DNA from: PALSA-1006 sp963733265
Lineage (GTDB): Bacteria; Pseudomonadota; Gammaproteobacteria; Burkholderiales; Gallionellaceae
Reading direction: 5' to 3'
DNA: 64,000 nt
Assembly: GCA_963733265.1 (NCBI GenBank)
Contig: CAVTCF010000002.1
Location: 496,001-560,000 of the forward strand
Positions within the stretch are counted from its first letter, which is position 1; every line of letters starts with the position of its first letter. The notes below the pieces were generated by a model, which ran no database searches, was not told the DNA's origin, and worked only from the letters and a program-made list of their open reading frames with translations. Below are positions 8,782-18,619 of this stretch, piece after piece. A program made the translations under genes and the position numbers.

Positions 8782-11405
8782 TACAGCGCGCGTGCAACCT
8801 CAACGATTTCGAACACTTCAAGCTGGTCGCCCACTTCAAGATCATTGAAGCCGCGCAAAGACAAGCCGCATTCGAAGTTGGACTTCACTTCTTTCACATC
8901 GTCTTTGAAACGCTTGAGCGAGTCCAATTCGCCGGTGTGGATAACCACGTTGTTGCGCAACACGCGAACTTGCGAACCGCGTTTGACGATCCCTTCGGTG
9001 ACATAGCAACCCGCAATCGTTCCGACTTTGGAGATGGTGAACACCTGACGAATCTCGACCATACCAATAATGCTTTCTTTCTTGTCCGGCGTCAGCATGC
9101 CTGACAAGGCTGCTTTAATCTCATCCACCATGGCGTAAATGATGTTGTAGTAGCGTATATCGACACCGGAAGACTCGGCCAGACGACGTGCAGTTGCATC
9201 GGCTCGAGAGTTGAAGCCAATGATGATCGCTTTGGAGGCAAGTGCGAGGTTGACATCGGACTCGGTGATGCCGCCGACCGCACTGTGTATCACATTCACC
9301 TTAACTTCAGAGGTGGAAAGTTTATCCAATGAACTGGCTATCGCTTCGCAAGAGCCTTGCACGTCAGCCTTGACGATCAACGTCAGGGTGCGCACTTCGC
9401 CTTCGGACATCTGTTCGAACATATTTTCCAGCTTGGCCGCTTGCTGCTTCGCCAGCTTGACATCACGGAACTTGCCTTGACGGAACAGAGCGATTTCGCG
9501 CGCTTTCTTTTCATCTGCCATCACGATGAAATCGGCTCCCGCGATCGGCACTTCAGACAGGCCTTGAATCTCGACCGGGATAGACGGACCGGCTTCATGG
9601 ATTGATTTACCATTTTCATCCAGCATCGCGCGTACACGTCCGAATACGGCACCTACCAGTATGGCATCGCCGCGTTTCAATGTACCCGATTGCACCAGCA
9701 TGGTTGCGACCGCACCCTTACCTTTATCCAAACGCGCTTCAATGACAATACCTTTGGCCAGAGATTCTTTAGGCGCTTTCAATTCCAGAACTTCAGCTTG
9801 CAGCAAAATACCTTCCAGCAAAGTGTCTATGCCCTGCCCTGACTTTGCGGAAACCTCAACAAACATGGCATCACCACCCCAGTCTTCAGGCACCACACCT
9901 TCGGCAACCAACTCTTGGCGCACGCGCTCGGAATTGGCATCCGGCTTGTCAATCTTGGTAATCGCCACCACGATAGGTACCCCTGCCGCCTTGGCATGGT
10001 GGATCGCTTCTTTCGTTTGTGGCATGACACCATCATCAGCAGCAACAACCAGAATAACAATGTCTGTGACCTTCGCGCCGCGCGCGCGCATAGCAGTAAA
10101 CGCTTCGTGACCCGGGGTATCCAGGAAAGTAATCATGCCGCGCGGAGTATCCACATGGTAAGCACCGATGTGCTGTGTAATACCGCCAGCTTCGCCACTC
10201 GCCACGCGGGTACGGCGGATGTAATCGAGCAAGGAAGTTTTCCCGTGATCGACGTGCCCCATCACCGTCACTACCGGCGCACGCGGCTCAAACACGACAT
10301 CTTTGTGGTCGGCTGCATCAATCAGATAGGCATCAGGATCATCGGCTTTGGCAGGTTTGGCGACGTGCCCCAATTCTTCAACCACGATCATCGCTGTTTC
10401 TTGATCCAACACCTGATTGATCGTGACCATGCTACCCATTTTCATCAGCGCTTTGATGATCTCCACCGCTTTGATGGACATCTTTTGTGCCAACTCAGAA
10501 ACGCTAATCGTTTCAGGAACCATCACCTCCTGCACGATAGGCTCGGTAGGCAAAGAAAAAGCATGTTGACTGGATGGCGGGGCAATTTCCTGCTTGGCAT
10601 GTTTGTCTTGCCGACCGGCACGTAAAGAACCTCCCGCACGCACGCCAACTCCAGCGCGAGCATCAACATTGCGTGAAGGTGGACGCTTCTTGTGCCCAGC
10701 TTGATCCCACGGACTGTCCTTATCGACAATTTTTTCAGCCTTTTTGGGTTTTGCAACTTTGTCACCCGGCTTCATTGTCGGCTTATGCAGCGTACTCGTA
10801 CTATCCGGCTTAACCACCTCAACAGCCACAGGAACAACGGCTACCGGTGCTTCCACAACCGGTGCTGCAACGGGTTCAGGGACTACCACTACTGGTGGCG
10901 GAGGCTCAACGGGTGGCGGGGCAACAACTTTACGTTTGCTGCTGCGTTCTTGCTTGGCTTGAATTTCAGCGGCTTGACGGGCGGCCAACTCTGCCTGAGC
11001 CCGTGCTTCCTCACTACGCGCCTGCAATTCATGATCGTCCACAACCTTCGTTGCGACAGGCGGCACTGGCGCAGCAATGACCGGAGCCGGAACTGCTTCT
11101 TTCGATTCTGCGGAGCCAGCCGGGGCAAGTGTGCGTTTTTTCCGCACTTCAACCTGAATGGTTCTGGACTTTCCAGAACTGTCCGCTTTTTTGATTGCGG
11201 TCGTTTCACGCCGTACCAGCGTAATCTTGTTTTTGCTGCTGCCATGCGCACTGCGCAAGTGCTCTAACAACTGTGATTTATCCTGCTCTGAAACAGCGTC
11301 GCTTTCAAGCCTTTTAGAAACGCCTGCAGCTTGCAGTTGTTCCAGCAACAGCTCGACCGGCAGCCCAAGCTCCCCGGCGAATTGTGCTACATTCATTTTA
11401 CCCAT
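8781..11405 (-). CDS. infB: Translation initiation factor IF-2
   Basis: IF-2 is the GTPase that brings initiator tRNA to the 30S subunit and promotes subunit joining. The 874 residues show an IF2N domain at the N-terminus (FAGELGLPVELLLEQL). A long Ala/Pro/Val/Glu-rich linker of roughly 200 residues follows, then a second IF2N-type domain and the G domain (GHVDHGKTSLLDYI, DTPGHEAF, ITKID), and finally domains II-IV. The linker is repetitive and of biased composition, which produces long spurious antisense frames. It follows nusA after a 172-base gap containing a palindromic repeat. Confidence 0.97.
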   Translation of the reverse strand: MGKMNVAQFAGELGLPVELLLEQLQAAGVSKRLESDAVSEQDKSQLLEHLRSAHGSSKNKITLVRRETTAIKKADSSGKSRTIQVEVRKKRTLAPAGSAESKEAVPAPVIAAPVPPVATKVVDDHELQARSEEARAQAELAARQAAEIQAKQERSSKRKVVAPPPVEPPPPVVVVPEPVAAPVVEAPVAVVPVAVEVVKPDSTSTLHKPTMKPGDKVAKPKKAEKIVDKDSPWDQAGHKKRPPSRNVDARAGVGVRAGGSLRAGRQDKHAKQEIAPPSSQHAFSLPTEPIVQEVMVPETISVSELAQKMSIKAVEIIKALMKMGSMVTINQVLDQETAMIVVEELGHVAKPAKADDPDAYLIDAADHKDVVFEPRAPVVTVMGHVDHGKTSLLDYIRRTRVASGEAGGITQHIGAYHVDTPRGMITFLDTPGHEAFTAMRARGAKVTDIVILVVAADDGVMPQTKEAIHHAKAAGVPIVVAITKIDKPDANSERVRQELVAEGVVPEDWGGDAMFVEVSAKSGQGIDTLLEGILLQAEVLELKAPKESLAKGIVIEARLDKGKGAVATMLVQSGTLKRGDAILVGAVFGRVRAMLDENGKSIHEAGPSIPVEIQGLSEVPIAGADFIVMADEKKAREIALFRQGKFRDVKLAKQQAAKLENMFEQMSEGEVRTLTLIVKADVQGSCEAIASSLDKLSTSEVKVNVIHSAVGGITESDVNLALASKAIIIGFNSRADATARRLAESSGVDIRYYNIIYAMVDEIKAALSGMLTPDKKESIIGMVEIRQVFTISKVGTIAGCYVTEGIVKRGSQVRVLRNNVVIHTGELDSLKRFKDDVKEVKSNFECGLSLRGFNDLEVGDQLEVFEIVEVARAL

Positions 11406-11508
11406 TACGACCCCTTAAACCTTTACCAGACAAATTCAGTCTATGAAATTTCTCGTTACATAATGATCAAGCCAACGGGCATAGCAAAAACCCCTTGTAC
11501 AGCCCGTT

Positions 11509-11545
11509 CCCTCACCTCAATCCTCTCCCGCAAGCGGGCGAGGAA
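11509..11545. repeat. Short palindromic repeat (REP/BIME-like) between nusA and infB
   Basis: The core is CCTCTCCCGCAAGCGGGCG followed by AGG, forming a hairpin with one mismatch and a two-base loop, preceded by CCCTCACCTCAAT. I recognise this as close to a dispersed palindromic repeat found in many proteobacterial genomes. It could act as an mRNA stabiliser or processing site inside the operon. Confidence 0.5.
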
Positions 11546-11577
11546 GCAAACGAACGCTACGCGAATCTATTACCCTT

Positions 11578-13050
11578 TCAAGCAAACCAGGGAGCGCGTG
11601 CTGTCATAATTAATTGATTTGCACGCTCAATACTCATACCTGTCATTTCGACCAGTTCATCACCGTCCAAGTCAGCCAGCAATTCTTGCGTGCCCACACC
11701 TTTGGAAGACAACGTTCGTGCCGTCTCTTCGTCCATTCCGTCAATTTTCAGCAAGTCTTCGATATTGTGTTCAACCTGCTCTTCATTCGCAATGGCCGAT
11801 GTCAGCAGTGAATTACGTGCGCGGCTGCGCAATTCATTTACAGTCGCCTCATCAAACGACTCAATTGCCAACATTTCTTCGAGAGGCACATAGGCCACTT
11901 CTTCCAAAGTATTGAAACCTTCTTGTACCAATATGTCAGCGACTTCTTCGTCAACATCCAGTTTAGCCACAAACAGGTCGCGTATCTTGGAAAATTCCTG
12001 CTCATTCTTTTCAGAAGATTGCTCAACCGTCATGAGATTAATTTCCCAGCCTGTCAATTCGCTGGCGAGGCGCACGTTTTGTCCGCCGCGTCCAATTGCC
12101 TGGGCCAGATTTTCTTCCTCAACGACCACGTCCATGCTATGGCGATCTTCGTCGACCACAATACTCGTTACTTCAGCGGGTGCCAGTGCATTGATGACAC
12201 TGGTGGCGGGGTCTTCCGACCAGAGAATAATATCCACGCGCTCACCGGCCAATTCATTCGTGACTGCCTGAACCCGGGACCCGCGCATTCCAACACATGT
12301 ACCGATAGGGTCAAGGCGTTGGTCATTGGTGCGGACTGCGATCTTGGCACGTGAACCGGGATCACGCGAAGCGCTTACAATTTCCAACAATCCTTCTTCG
12401 ATTTCCGGCACTTCCAATTCAAACAACTTGACCAAAAACTCCGGCGTAATGCGCGACAAAATGATTTGTGGTCCGCGCACGGTACGGTCAACCCGCAGCA
12501 AATAAGCCCGCACACGATCACCCACCCGCAAGTTTTCCTTGGGGATCATCTGATCACGCGGCAACAAAGCTTCAATTTTTCCGAATTCGACAATGGCACT
12601 TCCGCGTTCGATACGCTTGATCGTTCCGGAAATCAGGTGCTCACCCCGATCCATGAAATCCGCTAAAATCTGCTCGCGTTCCGCATCGCGAATCTTTTGA
12701 AAAATAACTTGCTTGGCTGCCTGGGCACCGATGCGACCAAAATCGATAGATTCGAGCGGCTCTTCAATAAACTCATCCAGCTTAACATCCGGATTCTGCT
12801 TTTGAGCTTCATTCAATTTGATGTGCAGATCGGGGGTCTCGAAAGTTTCGTCGTCTGTCACTTGCCAGCGCCGGAAAGACTCATACAGGCCGGTTTGTCG
12901 ATTGATGCTTACTCGAACATCAGCCTCGTCAACAAATCGCTTCTTGGTTGCAGAGGCCAAAGCCGACTCCAGGGCGCCGAATACAATTTCCTTATCCACG
13001 TTTTTCTCGCGTGCCAAGGCATCCACTAACAACAAAACTTCACGACTCAT
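11578..13050 (-). CDS. nusA: Transcription termination/antitermination protein NusA
   Basis: NusA binds RNA polymerase and controls pausing, termination and antitermination. The start is placed at ATG 13050 (MSREVLLLVDALAREKNV), which has GGAGACAG upstream; the TTG four codons earlier would include that site. The 490-residue protein has the NusA N-terminal domain, an S1 domain (about 130-200), two KH domains (including GVRMR-type GMRGSRVQAVTNEL and IGRGGQNVRLAS) and two acidic C-terminal helix-hairpin-helix repeats as in E. coli. It sits between rimP and infB. Confidence 0.97.
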   Translation of the reverse strand: MSREVLLLVDALAREKNVDKEIVFGALESALASATKKRFVDEADVRVSINRQTGLYESFRRWQVTDDETFETPDLHIKLNEAQKQNPDVKLDEFIEEPLESIDFGRIGAQAAKQVIFQKIRDAEREQILADFMDRGEHLISGTIKRIERGSAIVEFGKIEALLPRDQMIPKENLRVGDRVRAYLLRVDRTVRGPQIILSRITPEFLVKLFELEVPEIEEGLLEIVSASRDPGSRAKIAVRTNDQRLDPIGTCVGMRGSRVQAVTNELAGERVDIILWSEDPATSVINALAPAEVTSIVVDEDRHSMDVVVEEENLAQAIGRGGQNVRLASELTGWEINLMTVEQSSEKNEQEFSKIRDLFVAKLDVDEEVADILVQEGFNTLEEVAYVPLEEMLAIESFDEATVNELRSRARNSLLTSAIANEEQVEHNIEDLLKIDGMDEETARTLSSKGVGTQELLADLDGDELVEMTGMSIERANQLIMTARAPWFA

Positions 13051-13099
13051 TACTGTCTCCAACCGTTCAAGCCACTTGCAGTGGCTGGGTTATTCAAAA

Positions 13100-13525
13100 T
13101 TAAAACACCGGCACCAAACGTGCCTTATCCAAATTGGACAATTCAATTGCAACCAAAACACCGTCAACATCCAACTGCAATAGCTCATCCTGAAGTTCGC
13201 CCAGGATGCCTACAAAATTTTTGCGCCCATTAAGCGGCACGCGTAACTTTAACTGAACCTTCTGCCCGCGAAAGCGCACGAAATCTGCTTGCTTCTTTAA
13301 CGGCCGGTCCAAGCCCGGAGATGAAATTTCCAGGCGTTCAAAATTTACGCCTTCCACAGTAAACAAGCGCGTCAACTGATGACTGACCCGTTCGCAATCC
13401 TGCAAAGAAATTCCTTCGGGCTTATCAATAAATACACGCATCAAGCCGCGCGCAGACACTTCGAGGTCAACCAACTCATAACCCAAGCCGGTTAGCGTCG
13501 TTTCGACAAGCTTTGCCACATCCAT
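13100..13525 (-). CDS. rimP: Ribosome maturation factor RimP
   Basis: RimP is needed for late 30S subunit assembly. The ATG at 13525 (MDVAKLVETTLTGLGYELVDLEV) is preceded by AGGTG and is preferred over the GTG three codons upstream. Conserved parts are LMRVFIDKPEGISLQDCERVS and the LEISSPGLDRPL motif. At 141 residues the length is usual. It is the first gene of the rimP-nusA-infB-rbfA-truB run. Confidence 0.95.
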   Translation of the reverse strand: MDVAKLVETTLTGLGYELVDLEVSARGLMRVFIDKPEGISLQDCERVSHQLTRLFTVEGVNFERLEISSPGLDRPLKKQADFVRFRGQKVQLKLRVPLNGRKNFVGILGELQDELLQLDVDGVLVAIELSNLDKARLVPVF

Positions 13526-13540
13526 AATCTGCACCTACAA

Positions 13541-13561
13541 ATAAAAAACGGGCCGAGGCCC
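13541..13561 (-). terminator. Terminator-like hairpin ahead of rimP
   Basis: On the minus strand GGGC and GCCC (13561-13558 with 13553-13550) pair around a four-base loop and are followed by GTTTTTTATTT, a classical intrinsic terminator 15 bases before the rimP start codon. In E. coli a tRNA gene (metY) precedes this operon; none is visible here. The hairpin could act as an attenuator of the rimP-nusA operon, which NusA itself is known to regulate in other bacteria. Confidence 0.6.
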
Positions 13562-13825
13562 ATCACAAAACGGGGCGAATTATAGCAAAATCCCGTGCCA
13601 TTGAAAACATATTGTTGTTCCGGCAAGTAATTAGGGTAATACTCTACCCACAATAGTGAGACAAATGTATCTCTATTGCACAATAGACGCGCGCAATGCA
13701 GAATGCGATAATCAATATTGATGGGATTCGACCGCTTTCGATGCCAGAGCCTTTGTCATTGCACCAACGAACCTGCAACCCAAATTCGACAGATTTTTTT
13801 CTAACGCATACCACACACCCAAAGC

Positions 13826-14593
13826 ATGACAATCATTGCAGTATTCAATCAAAAAGGTGGTGTAGGCAAAACAACGACTGCTCTTAATCTTGCAGCGGCT
13901 TTGATTCGCACCGGGCGCGGCGCTTACGGCTTTGATCTTGACCCTCAGGCACACCTAAGCTCCATTACGGGTGTCACGGCTCAATCAGGCCAGGGGACTG
14001 TGCTAAGTTTGTTTCAGCACAACCGCCCTTTGCGCGAACTGGTACAAGAATCATCCAGCCGCATTAAGATCATTCCCGCCCATACAGAGTTATCCAAAGT
14101 TGATGCGCTGTATGGGAAAGGTTACAACATCGTTAATCGACTCAATACCGCGCTGCAATTCGAAAGTTTCGGCAAGAAAGATTCTCCTATTGTCATCGAT
14201 TGCAACCCGATCATTGGTGTGCTGTCTCTAAATGCCATTTTTGCATGCCAAGGTTTGATCGTGCCCATTTCTGCCGACCATCTGTCGACCAAGGGCGCAA
14301 TTCAGATTGAAAAAGCGCTTGATGCTTTGGAAAAAGTATTAAAGCGCCGCATCCCCCGTCGCTATCTGCTCACGCGTTTTGACGGTCGTCGCCGCATGGC
14401 GTGGGACGTGTTAAAAATTGTCGAAGAGCGTTTCGGGGATGAGGTCTGTCGAACCCGTATTTCAGAAAACGTGAGTCTGGCTGAAAGTCCGGCTTTGAAT
14501 ATGACCGTTTTTGAACATGCGCCAAGTAGCCGGGGGGCGCATGATTATGATGAACTGCTGGAAGAATTGCTTAACGACAGGTTTATTGAATAA
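13826..14593 (+). CDS. ParA-family ATPase, orphan
   Basis: A 255-residue MinD/ParA ATPase with a deviant Walker A motif (NQKGGVGKTTTALNLA, residues 8-23) and the A' motif DLDPQAHLSS. The Walker B region reads IVIDCNPIIGVLS rather than the usual DxPP. No parB gene or parS-like array is adjacent, and a small unknown gene converges on it four bases away. It may position something other than the chromosome or regulate polysaccharide or chemotaxis machinery. The ParA fold is clear but the cargo is not. Confidence 0.8.
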   Translation: MTIIAVFNQKGGVGKTTTALNLAAALIRTGRGAYGFDLDPQAHLSSITGVTAQSGQGTVLSLFQHNRPLRELVQESSSRIKIIPAHTELSKVDALYGKGYNIVNRLNTALQFESFGKKDSPIVIDCNPIIGVLSLNAIFACQGLIVPISADHLSTKGAIQIEKALDALEKVLKRRIPRRYLLTRFDGRRRMAWDVLKIVEERFGDEVCRTRISENVSLAESPALNMTVFEHAPSSRGAHDYDELLEELLNDRFIE

Positions 14594-14596
14594 TAA

Positions 14597-14809
14597 TTAT
14601 TTCGAAATCAGCGTCAAAATATCCTCAACCGACATTGATTGCGAAGACTTGCCTCCTACAAGATCTTCTTTGGGAATACACCGGACGATCTCGCAGTAAC
14701 GGTACATTTGCTTAAGTTTCTTCTCGGCTTCATTTTGATCCATCGCCGAGATTACAATACTCTCAACCGGCTGCCTGTCCTTAGTCAATATTGAGAAATC
14801 AAATTTCAT
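14597..14809 (-). CDS. Small hypothetical protein
   Basis: A 70-residue soluble protein (MKFDFSILTKDRQPVESIVI start) with a predicted strand-rich N-terminus and an amphipathic helix (MDQNEAEKKLKQMYRYCEI). No family recognised. Convergent with the ParA gene and 40 bases downstream of rlmB on the same strand, so it may be co-transcribed with rnr and rlmB. Confidence 0.5.
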   Translation of the reverse strand: MKFDFSILTKDRQPVESIVISAMDQNEAEKKLKQMYRYCEIVRCIPKEDLVGGKSSQSMSVEDILTLISK

Positions 14810-14849
14810 TACAGCCTCCCCCTCATCCGGATTATTATTGTATCGTAAC

Positions 14850-15593
14850 CTACTTTACCGCCGCTCGCTGCCTTCTTGTTTCATATAAACAGATACCGGT
14901 ACTCACGGATACATTCAAACTTTCCACACTACCCAGCATCGGAATGCGCACCAGTTGGTCACAGGTCTCGCGCGTCAAGCGGCGCAAGCCTTCACCTTCC
15001 GCGCCCAACACCCAGGCAATCGCACCTGTGTGCTTTAATTCGTGCAGATCAGTTTCGGCTTCACCCGCCGCACCGACCACCCAAATTTCCCGCTCTTTCA
15101 ACTCGCGTAGTGTACGCGAAATATTGGTCACTGTGATGTATGGCACGGTCTCTGCTGCCCCGCAGGCGACTTTTTCCACCGTGGCGTTGATGCCGACAGC
15201 GCGATCTTTCGGCGCGATAACCGCATGTACACCGAAAGCATCCGCGCTGCGTAAGCACGCGCCCAAATTATGCGGATCTTGCACACCATCCAATACTAAC
15301 AGCAGCGCTGGTTCGGTTAAGGTGTCCAACACATCATCCAAATGCTGGACACGCTGCGCCGCATCGACTTTTGCGGCAACACCCTGATGACGCGTATTGC
15401 CTGTCAAACCATCAAGTCGCTTGCCCTCAACTGGCACAACGCGCACGCCTTGTGTCTCCGCCAGTTTCAATAAATCTCTGGCGCGCGGGTCACGCCGTTG
15501 CGAATCCACATAGATCTCGGTCACCCCGTCCGCATTCTGCCGAATACGACTGATGACCGCATGGAAGCCATGAATAATACGTGTCTCAGCCAT
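14850..15593 (-). CDS. rlmB: 23S rRNA (guanosine-2'-O-)-methyltransferase RlmB
   Basis: RlmB methylates the ribose of G2251 in the peptidyl-transferase P loop. A SpoU/TrmH knotted fold is indicated by the three motifs: NLGACLRSADAFGVHAVIAP, WVLGAEGEGLRRL and IPMLGSVESLNVSVSTGICLYE. The first 80 residues are the L30e-like substrate-binding domain. At 247 residues the length is normal. Its start overlaps the end of rnr by 8 bases, the classical rnr-rlmB pair. Confidence 0.95.
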   Translation of the reverse strand: MAETRIIHGFHAVISRIRQNADGVTEIYVDSQRRDPRARDLLKLAETQGVRVVPVEGKRLDGLTGNTRHQGVAAKVDAAQRVQHLDDVLDTLTEPALLLVLDGVQDPHNLGACLRSADAFGVHAVIAPKDRAVGINATVEKVACGAAETVPYITVTNISRTLRELKEREIWVVGAAGEAETDLHELKHTGAIAWVLGAEGEGLRRLTRETCDQLVRIPMLGSVESLNVSVSTGICLYETRRQRAAVK

Positions 15594-17934
15594 TTTTCTT
15601 CACCGACTTTTTTGCTCCCGGCTTTCCTGTATCCTTCTTTACTGCACTCGGTTTTCCAGTAGTCGCTTTTTTTTCTTTTTTTGGTGCCTTTTCGCCCCAT
15701 GCGCCCAAGTTGAATGCAGGTGCGTCGCTACTCACTTGATTATCGCCCTTCTCGTCTTTTTCGTTCTTTTCACCTTCCAGCGTAAAATCTATCTTGGTGC
15801 TTTCCATATCTACGCGCACTACTTTGACTTTTACCCGGTCACCCAAACGGTAACGCTTGCCGGTACGTTCTCCCAGCATCTGGTGCTTGGTTGCATCAAA
15901 GTGATAATAGTCTGCACCCAGTTCAGACACGTGAACCAGCCCTTCAACATACAGATCGTCCAAGGCGACGAACAAACCGAAACCGGTAACCGATGAGATG
16001 GTGCCCTCGAATACACTGCCAAGACGGTCACGCATGTAGAAACACTTGAGCCAGGCTTCGACATCACGCGTGGCATCGTCTGCACGGCGTTCGGTCATCG
16101 AACAATGCACGCCCAGTTCTGTCCATTTGAGTTGCGGCTTGTATTGCTTGCCTTCCAGCACAGCCTTTATGGCGCGATGCACCAGCAGGTCCGGATAACG
16201 GCGAATGGGCGAGGTGAAGTGCGCATAAGCTTCATATCCCAAGCCGAAGTGTCCCGCGTTCTCAGGCGAATAAACCGCTTGGCGCAACGAGCGCAACATC
16301 ACTGTTTGCAACAACCCGGCATCGGGTCGCCCTTTGATCTGCTTGAGCAACTTAGAATAATCTCCCGCTTGCGGATCTTCTCCTCCGCCCAGTTGCAGAC
16401 CAAACTCTTTGAAAAATTCGCGCACAGCTTCAAGTTTCTCCGGCGTGGGGCCTTCGTGGATACGGTACAGCACAGGGTGCTCATGGTCTTTCAAAAAGGC
16501 AGCAGCGCAAACGTTAGCTGCCAGCATACATTCCTCAATCAATTTGTGCGCATCATTGCGCACCACGGGAATAATCTTCTCTATCTTGCCCTGTGGATTG
16601 AAGATCATCTGTGTTTCAACTGTCTCGAAATCAATCGCGCCGCGTTTTTCACGTGCTTTCAGCAAAGTTTTAAACAGTTTGTAGAGATTATTGATATGCG
16701 GCAAAACTTCTGCATATTTTTGTCCGTTCTCTCCCTGCGGATTAGCCAGCATGTCGGCAACCTGAGTGTAGGTCAAACGTGCATGCGAAAACATCACCGA
16801 GGGATAAAAACGATGCGTCTGAATCACGCCGTCGGCACTGATTTGCATATCGCACACCACGCACAAACGCTCCACGTTGGGATTCAGTGAACATAAGCCG
16901 TTGGATAGTTCTTCCGGCAACATTGGAATCACACGGCGCGGAAAATAGACCGAATTGCCGCGATTGATCGCCTCTTTATCCAGCGCATCTCCCGATTTTA
17001 CATAAGCACTCACATCTGCGATTGCAACCACCAGACGGAAGCCGTTTTTATCGGGTTCACAATACACGGCATCATCAAAATCGCGCGCGGTCTCACCGTC
17101 AATAGTGACCAGGGGCAAATTGGCGACGCTCTCGCGTCCGGCATAGTCACCCGGCTGCACTTGAGGCGAAAACGCTTTGGCCTGACGTTCTGCCTCGGGA
17201 GGGAATTCATTGGGCAAATCGTGCTTGCGCAAGGCAATCTCGATTTCCATGCCAGGGTCGGCATAATTACCCAACACCTCAACAATGCGTCCGATTGGTT
17301 GGGCATGTTTAGAGGGCTGCTGCATAATCTCAAGTATTACCACCTGCCCCGCTTTAGCTTCGCCGCTACCGCCAGCCGCCACCAAAAAATCCTGGCTGAT
17401 ACGACGGTTTTCAGCCACCACAAACTGGATGCCGTGTTCCTCATACAGGCGCCCGACCACCCGGGTATTGGCCGGTTCCAGAACTTCGACAATACTGGCC
17501 TCGCGCCGGCCACGCCGGTCCTCGCCGCCAATCCGCGCCATCACAATGTCACCATGCAGGGCCTTGTGCATCTCTTTGGCACTCAATACCAGATCGGCAC
17601 TGCCATCGTCGGGGATCAAAAAGCCAAATCCATCCGGATGACCTTGCACTTTGCCTTTGATAAGATCAAGTTTATCCATCACGCAGATAGCGCGTTTGCG
17701 ATTGCGCATGATCTGTCCATCTCGTTCCATCGCCTTCAGACGACGAGAAAACAACTCTTCCTCATGTGCCTCTATATGCAGCAAACTGCACAACTCATCC
17801 TGTTCGACCGGGACGCCCTTTTCCGCAAGCAATTGCAGGATAAATTCGCGACTGGGCAGCGGATGCTCGTATTGTTCGCGTTCACGCTCCAGAAACGGAT
17901 CAAGTTGGCGAATATTTTTTTTCTTGGTTGTCAT
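15586..17934 (-). CDS. rnr: Ribonuclease R
   Basis: RNase R is a processive 3'-5' exoribonuclease that degrades structured RNA. The 782-residue protein has an N-terminal winged-helix region (about 25-90) and cold-shock OB domains. The catalytic RNB domain contains DFDDAVYCEP and DVSAYVKSGDALD, in which aspartates hold the two metal ions. A C-terminal S1 domain and a lysine-rich tail end the protein. All catalytic acidic residues I can identify are present. Followed by rlmB; tRNA-Leu is divergently placed 45 bases upstream. Confidence 0.96.
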   Translation of the reverse strand: MTTKKKNIRQLDPFLEREREQYEHPLPSREFILQLLAEKGVPVEQDELCSLLHIEAHEEELFSRRLKAMERDGQIMRNRKRAICVMDKLDLIKGKVQGHPDGFGFLIPDDGSADLVLSAKEMHKALHGDIVMARIGGEDRRGRREASIVEVLEPANTRVVGRLYEEHGIQFVVAENRRISQDFLVAAGGSGEAKAGQVVILEIMQQPSKHAQPIGRIVEVLGNYADPGMEIEIALRKHDLPNEFPPEAERQAKAFSPQVQPGDYAGRESVANLPLVTIDGETARDFDDAVYCEPDKNGFRLVVAIADVSAYVKSGDALDKEAINRGNSVYFPRRVIPMLPEELSNGLCSLNPNVERLCVVCDMQISADGVIQTHRFYPSVMFSHARLTYTQVADMLANPQGENGQKYAEVLPHINNLYKLFKTLLKAREKRGAIDFETVETQMIFNPQGKIEKIIPVVRNDAHKLIEECMLAANVCAAAFLKDHEHPVLYRIHEGPTPEKLEAVREFFKEFGLQLGGGEDPQAGDYSKLLKQIKGRPDAGLLQTVMLRSLRQAVYSPENAGHFGLGYEAYAHFTSPIRRYPDLLVHRAIKAVLEGKQYKPQLKWTELGVHCSMTERRADDATRDVEAWLKCFYMRDRLGSVFEGTISSVTGFGLFVALDDLYVEGLVHVSELGADYYHFDATKHQMLGERTGKRYRLGDRVKVKVVRVDMESTKIDFTLEGEKNEKDEKGDNQVSSDAPAFNLGAWGEKAPKKEKKATTGKPSAVKKDTGKPGAKKSVKKNG

Positions 17935-17979
17935 TGACAGTAAATCCTATAGCCATTAAAGTGCGCACCCTTAAGTAAT

Positions 17980-18064
17980 GCCCGGATGGCGGAATTGGTA
18001 GACGCGCACGGTTCAGGTCCGTGTGCCGCAAGGTGTGGAGGTTCGAGTCCTCTTCCGGGCACCA
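17980..18064 (+). tRNA. tRNA-Leu (anticodon CAG)
   Basis: An 85-base class II tRNA with acceptor stem GCCCGGA pairing with TCCGGGC, anticodon loop TTCAGGT, a long variable arm (GTGCCGCAAGGTGT region), T-loop TTCGAGTCC and an encoded CCA at 18062-18064. No integrase lies next to it. Confidence 0.95.
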
Positions 18065-18619
18065 CGTAAGTAATTGATTTTATTGATTTTTAAAAATTTC
18101 ACGCTTGAATTACTTTTGATTTTTACTCCTTCGACTCACAAATATCCCCTATTTCATTCACATTACGACTGATTCAAAGCAAAGCGGTATGTTTTGCGTC
18201 AAATTTGCGACAAAACAGCATTCAAAAAATTATTTAAAAAATGAGTTGATATGCCACATAATTTCGTGCGTGTAGCACATTCTGCAACCTGTCCGTTTTT
18301 TGCAGTCTTGTGTGAATTTATAAACTAAGTACTCACCGGCTCATGCCTTATTAGTTATTCATTATTCATTATTCATTATTCATTATTCATTATTCATTAT
18401 TCATTATTCGCATCCAATGACGAGTGCCATTATCTCATACAAATACTTGCAATAGCATCTTGTTGAATAAAATGCTGATCGTCGATTGATGCTTTGATAT
18501 GATACCGATTAGTTGAGAACAAATTGTTGTGCACTGATTAACCTATAAGGCCGAATTGGGTTTCGACTTGGCATGCAATCAGATGCCCATGTTCAAAAAA
18601 TCCGGATACCCCAAATAAT
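18065..18619. other. Intergenic region with tandem repeat, no gene seen
   Basis: AT-rich stretch of 555 bases between tRNA-Leu and the end of ihfB. Apart from the heptanucleotide repeat (18355-18409) I see no ORF with a ribosome binding site and no clear terminator. Confidence 0.6.
18355..18409. repeat. Heptanucleotide tandem repeat (ATTATTC)n
   Basis: Seven exact copies of ATTATTC (18361-18409) preceded by a partial copy. The unit is not a multiple of three, so copy number changes would shift a frame, but the repeat is intergenic, 210 bases downstream of the ihfB stop. It is suited to strain typing; a regulatory role is not apparent. Confidence 0.95.

Noticed and set aside
10523..11267. Long open frames opposite the infB linker
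   Set aside because: They result from the biased Ala/Pro/Val/Glu codons of the IF-2 linker, lack ribosome binding sites and overlap an essential gene fully.
13826..14809. Chromosome or plasmid partition locus (parAB)
   Set aside because: No ParB-like gene; the neighbour at 14597 is on the other strand and does not resemble ParB.
18355..18409. Tandem repeat as CRISPR or origin iteron
   Set aside because: Seven-base unit without spacers, no dnaA or rep gene nearby; a simple sequence repeat.
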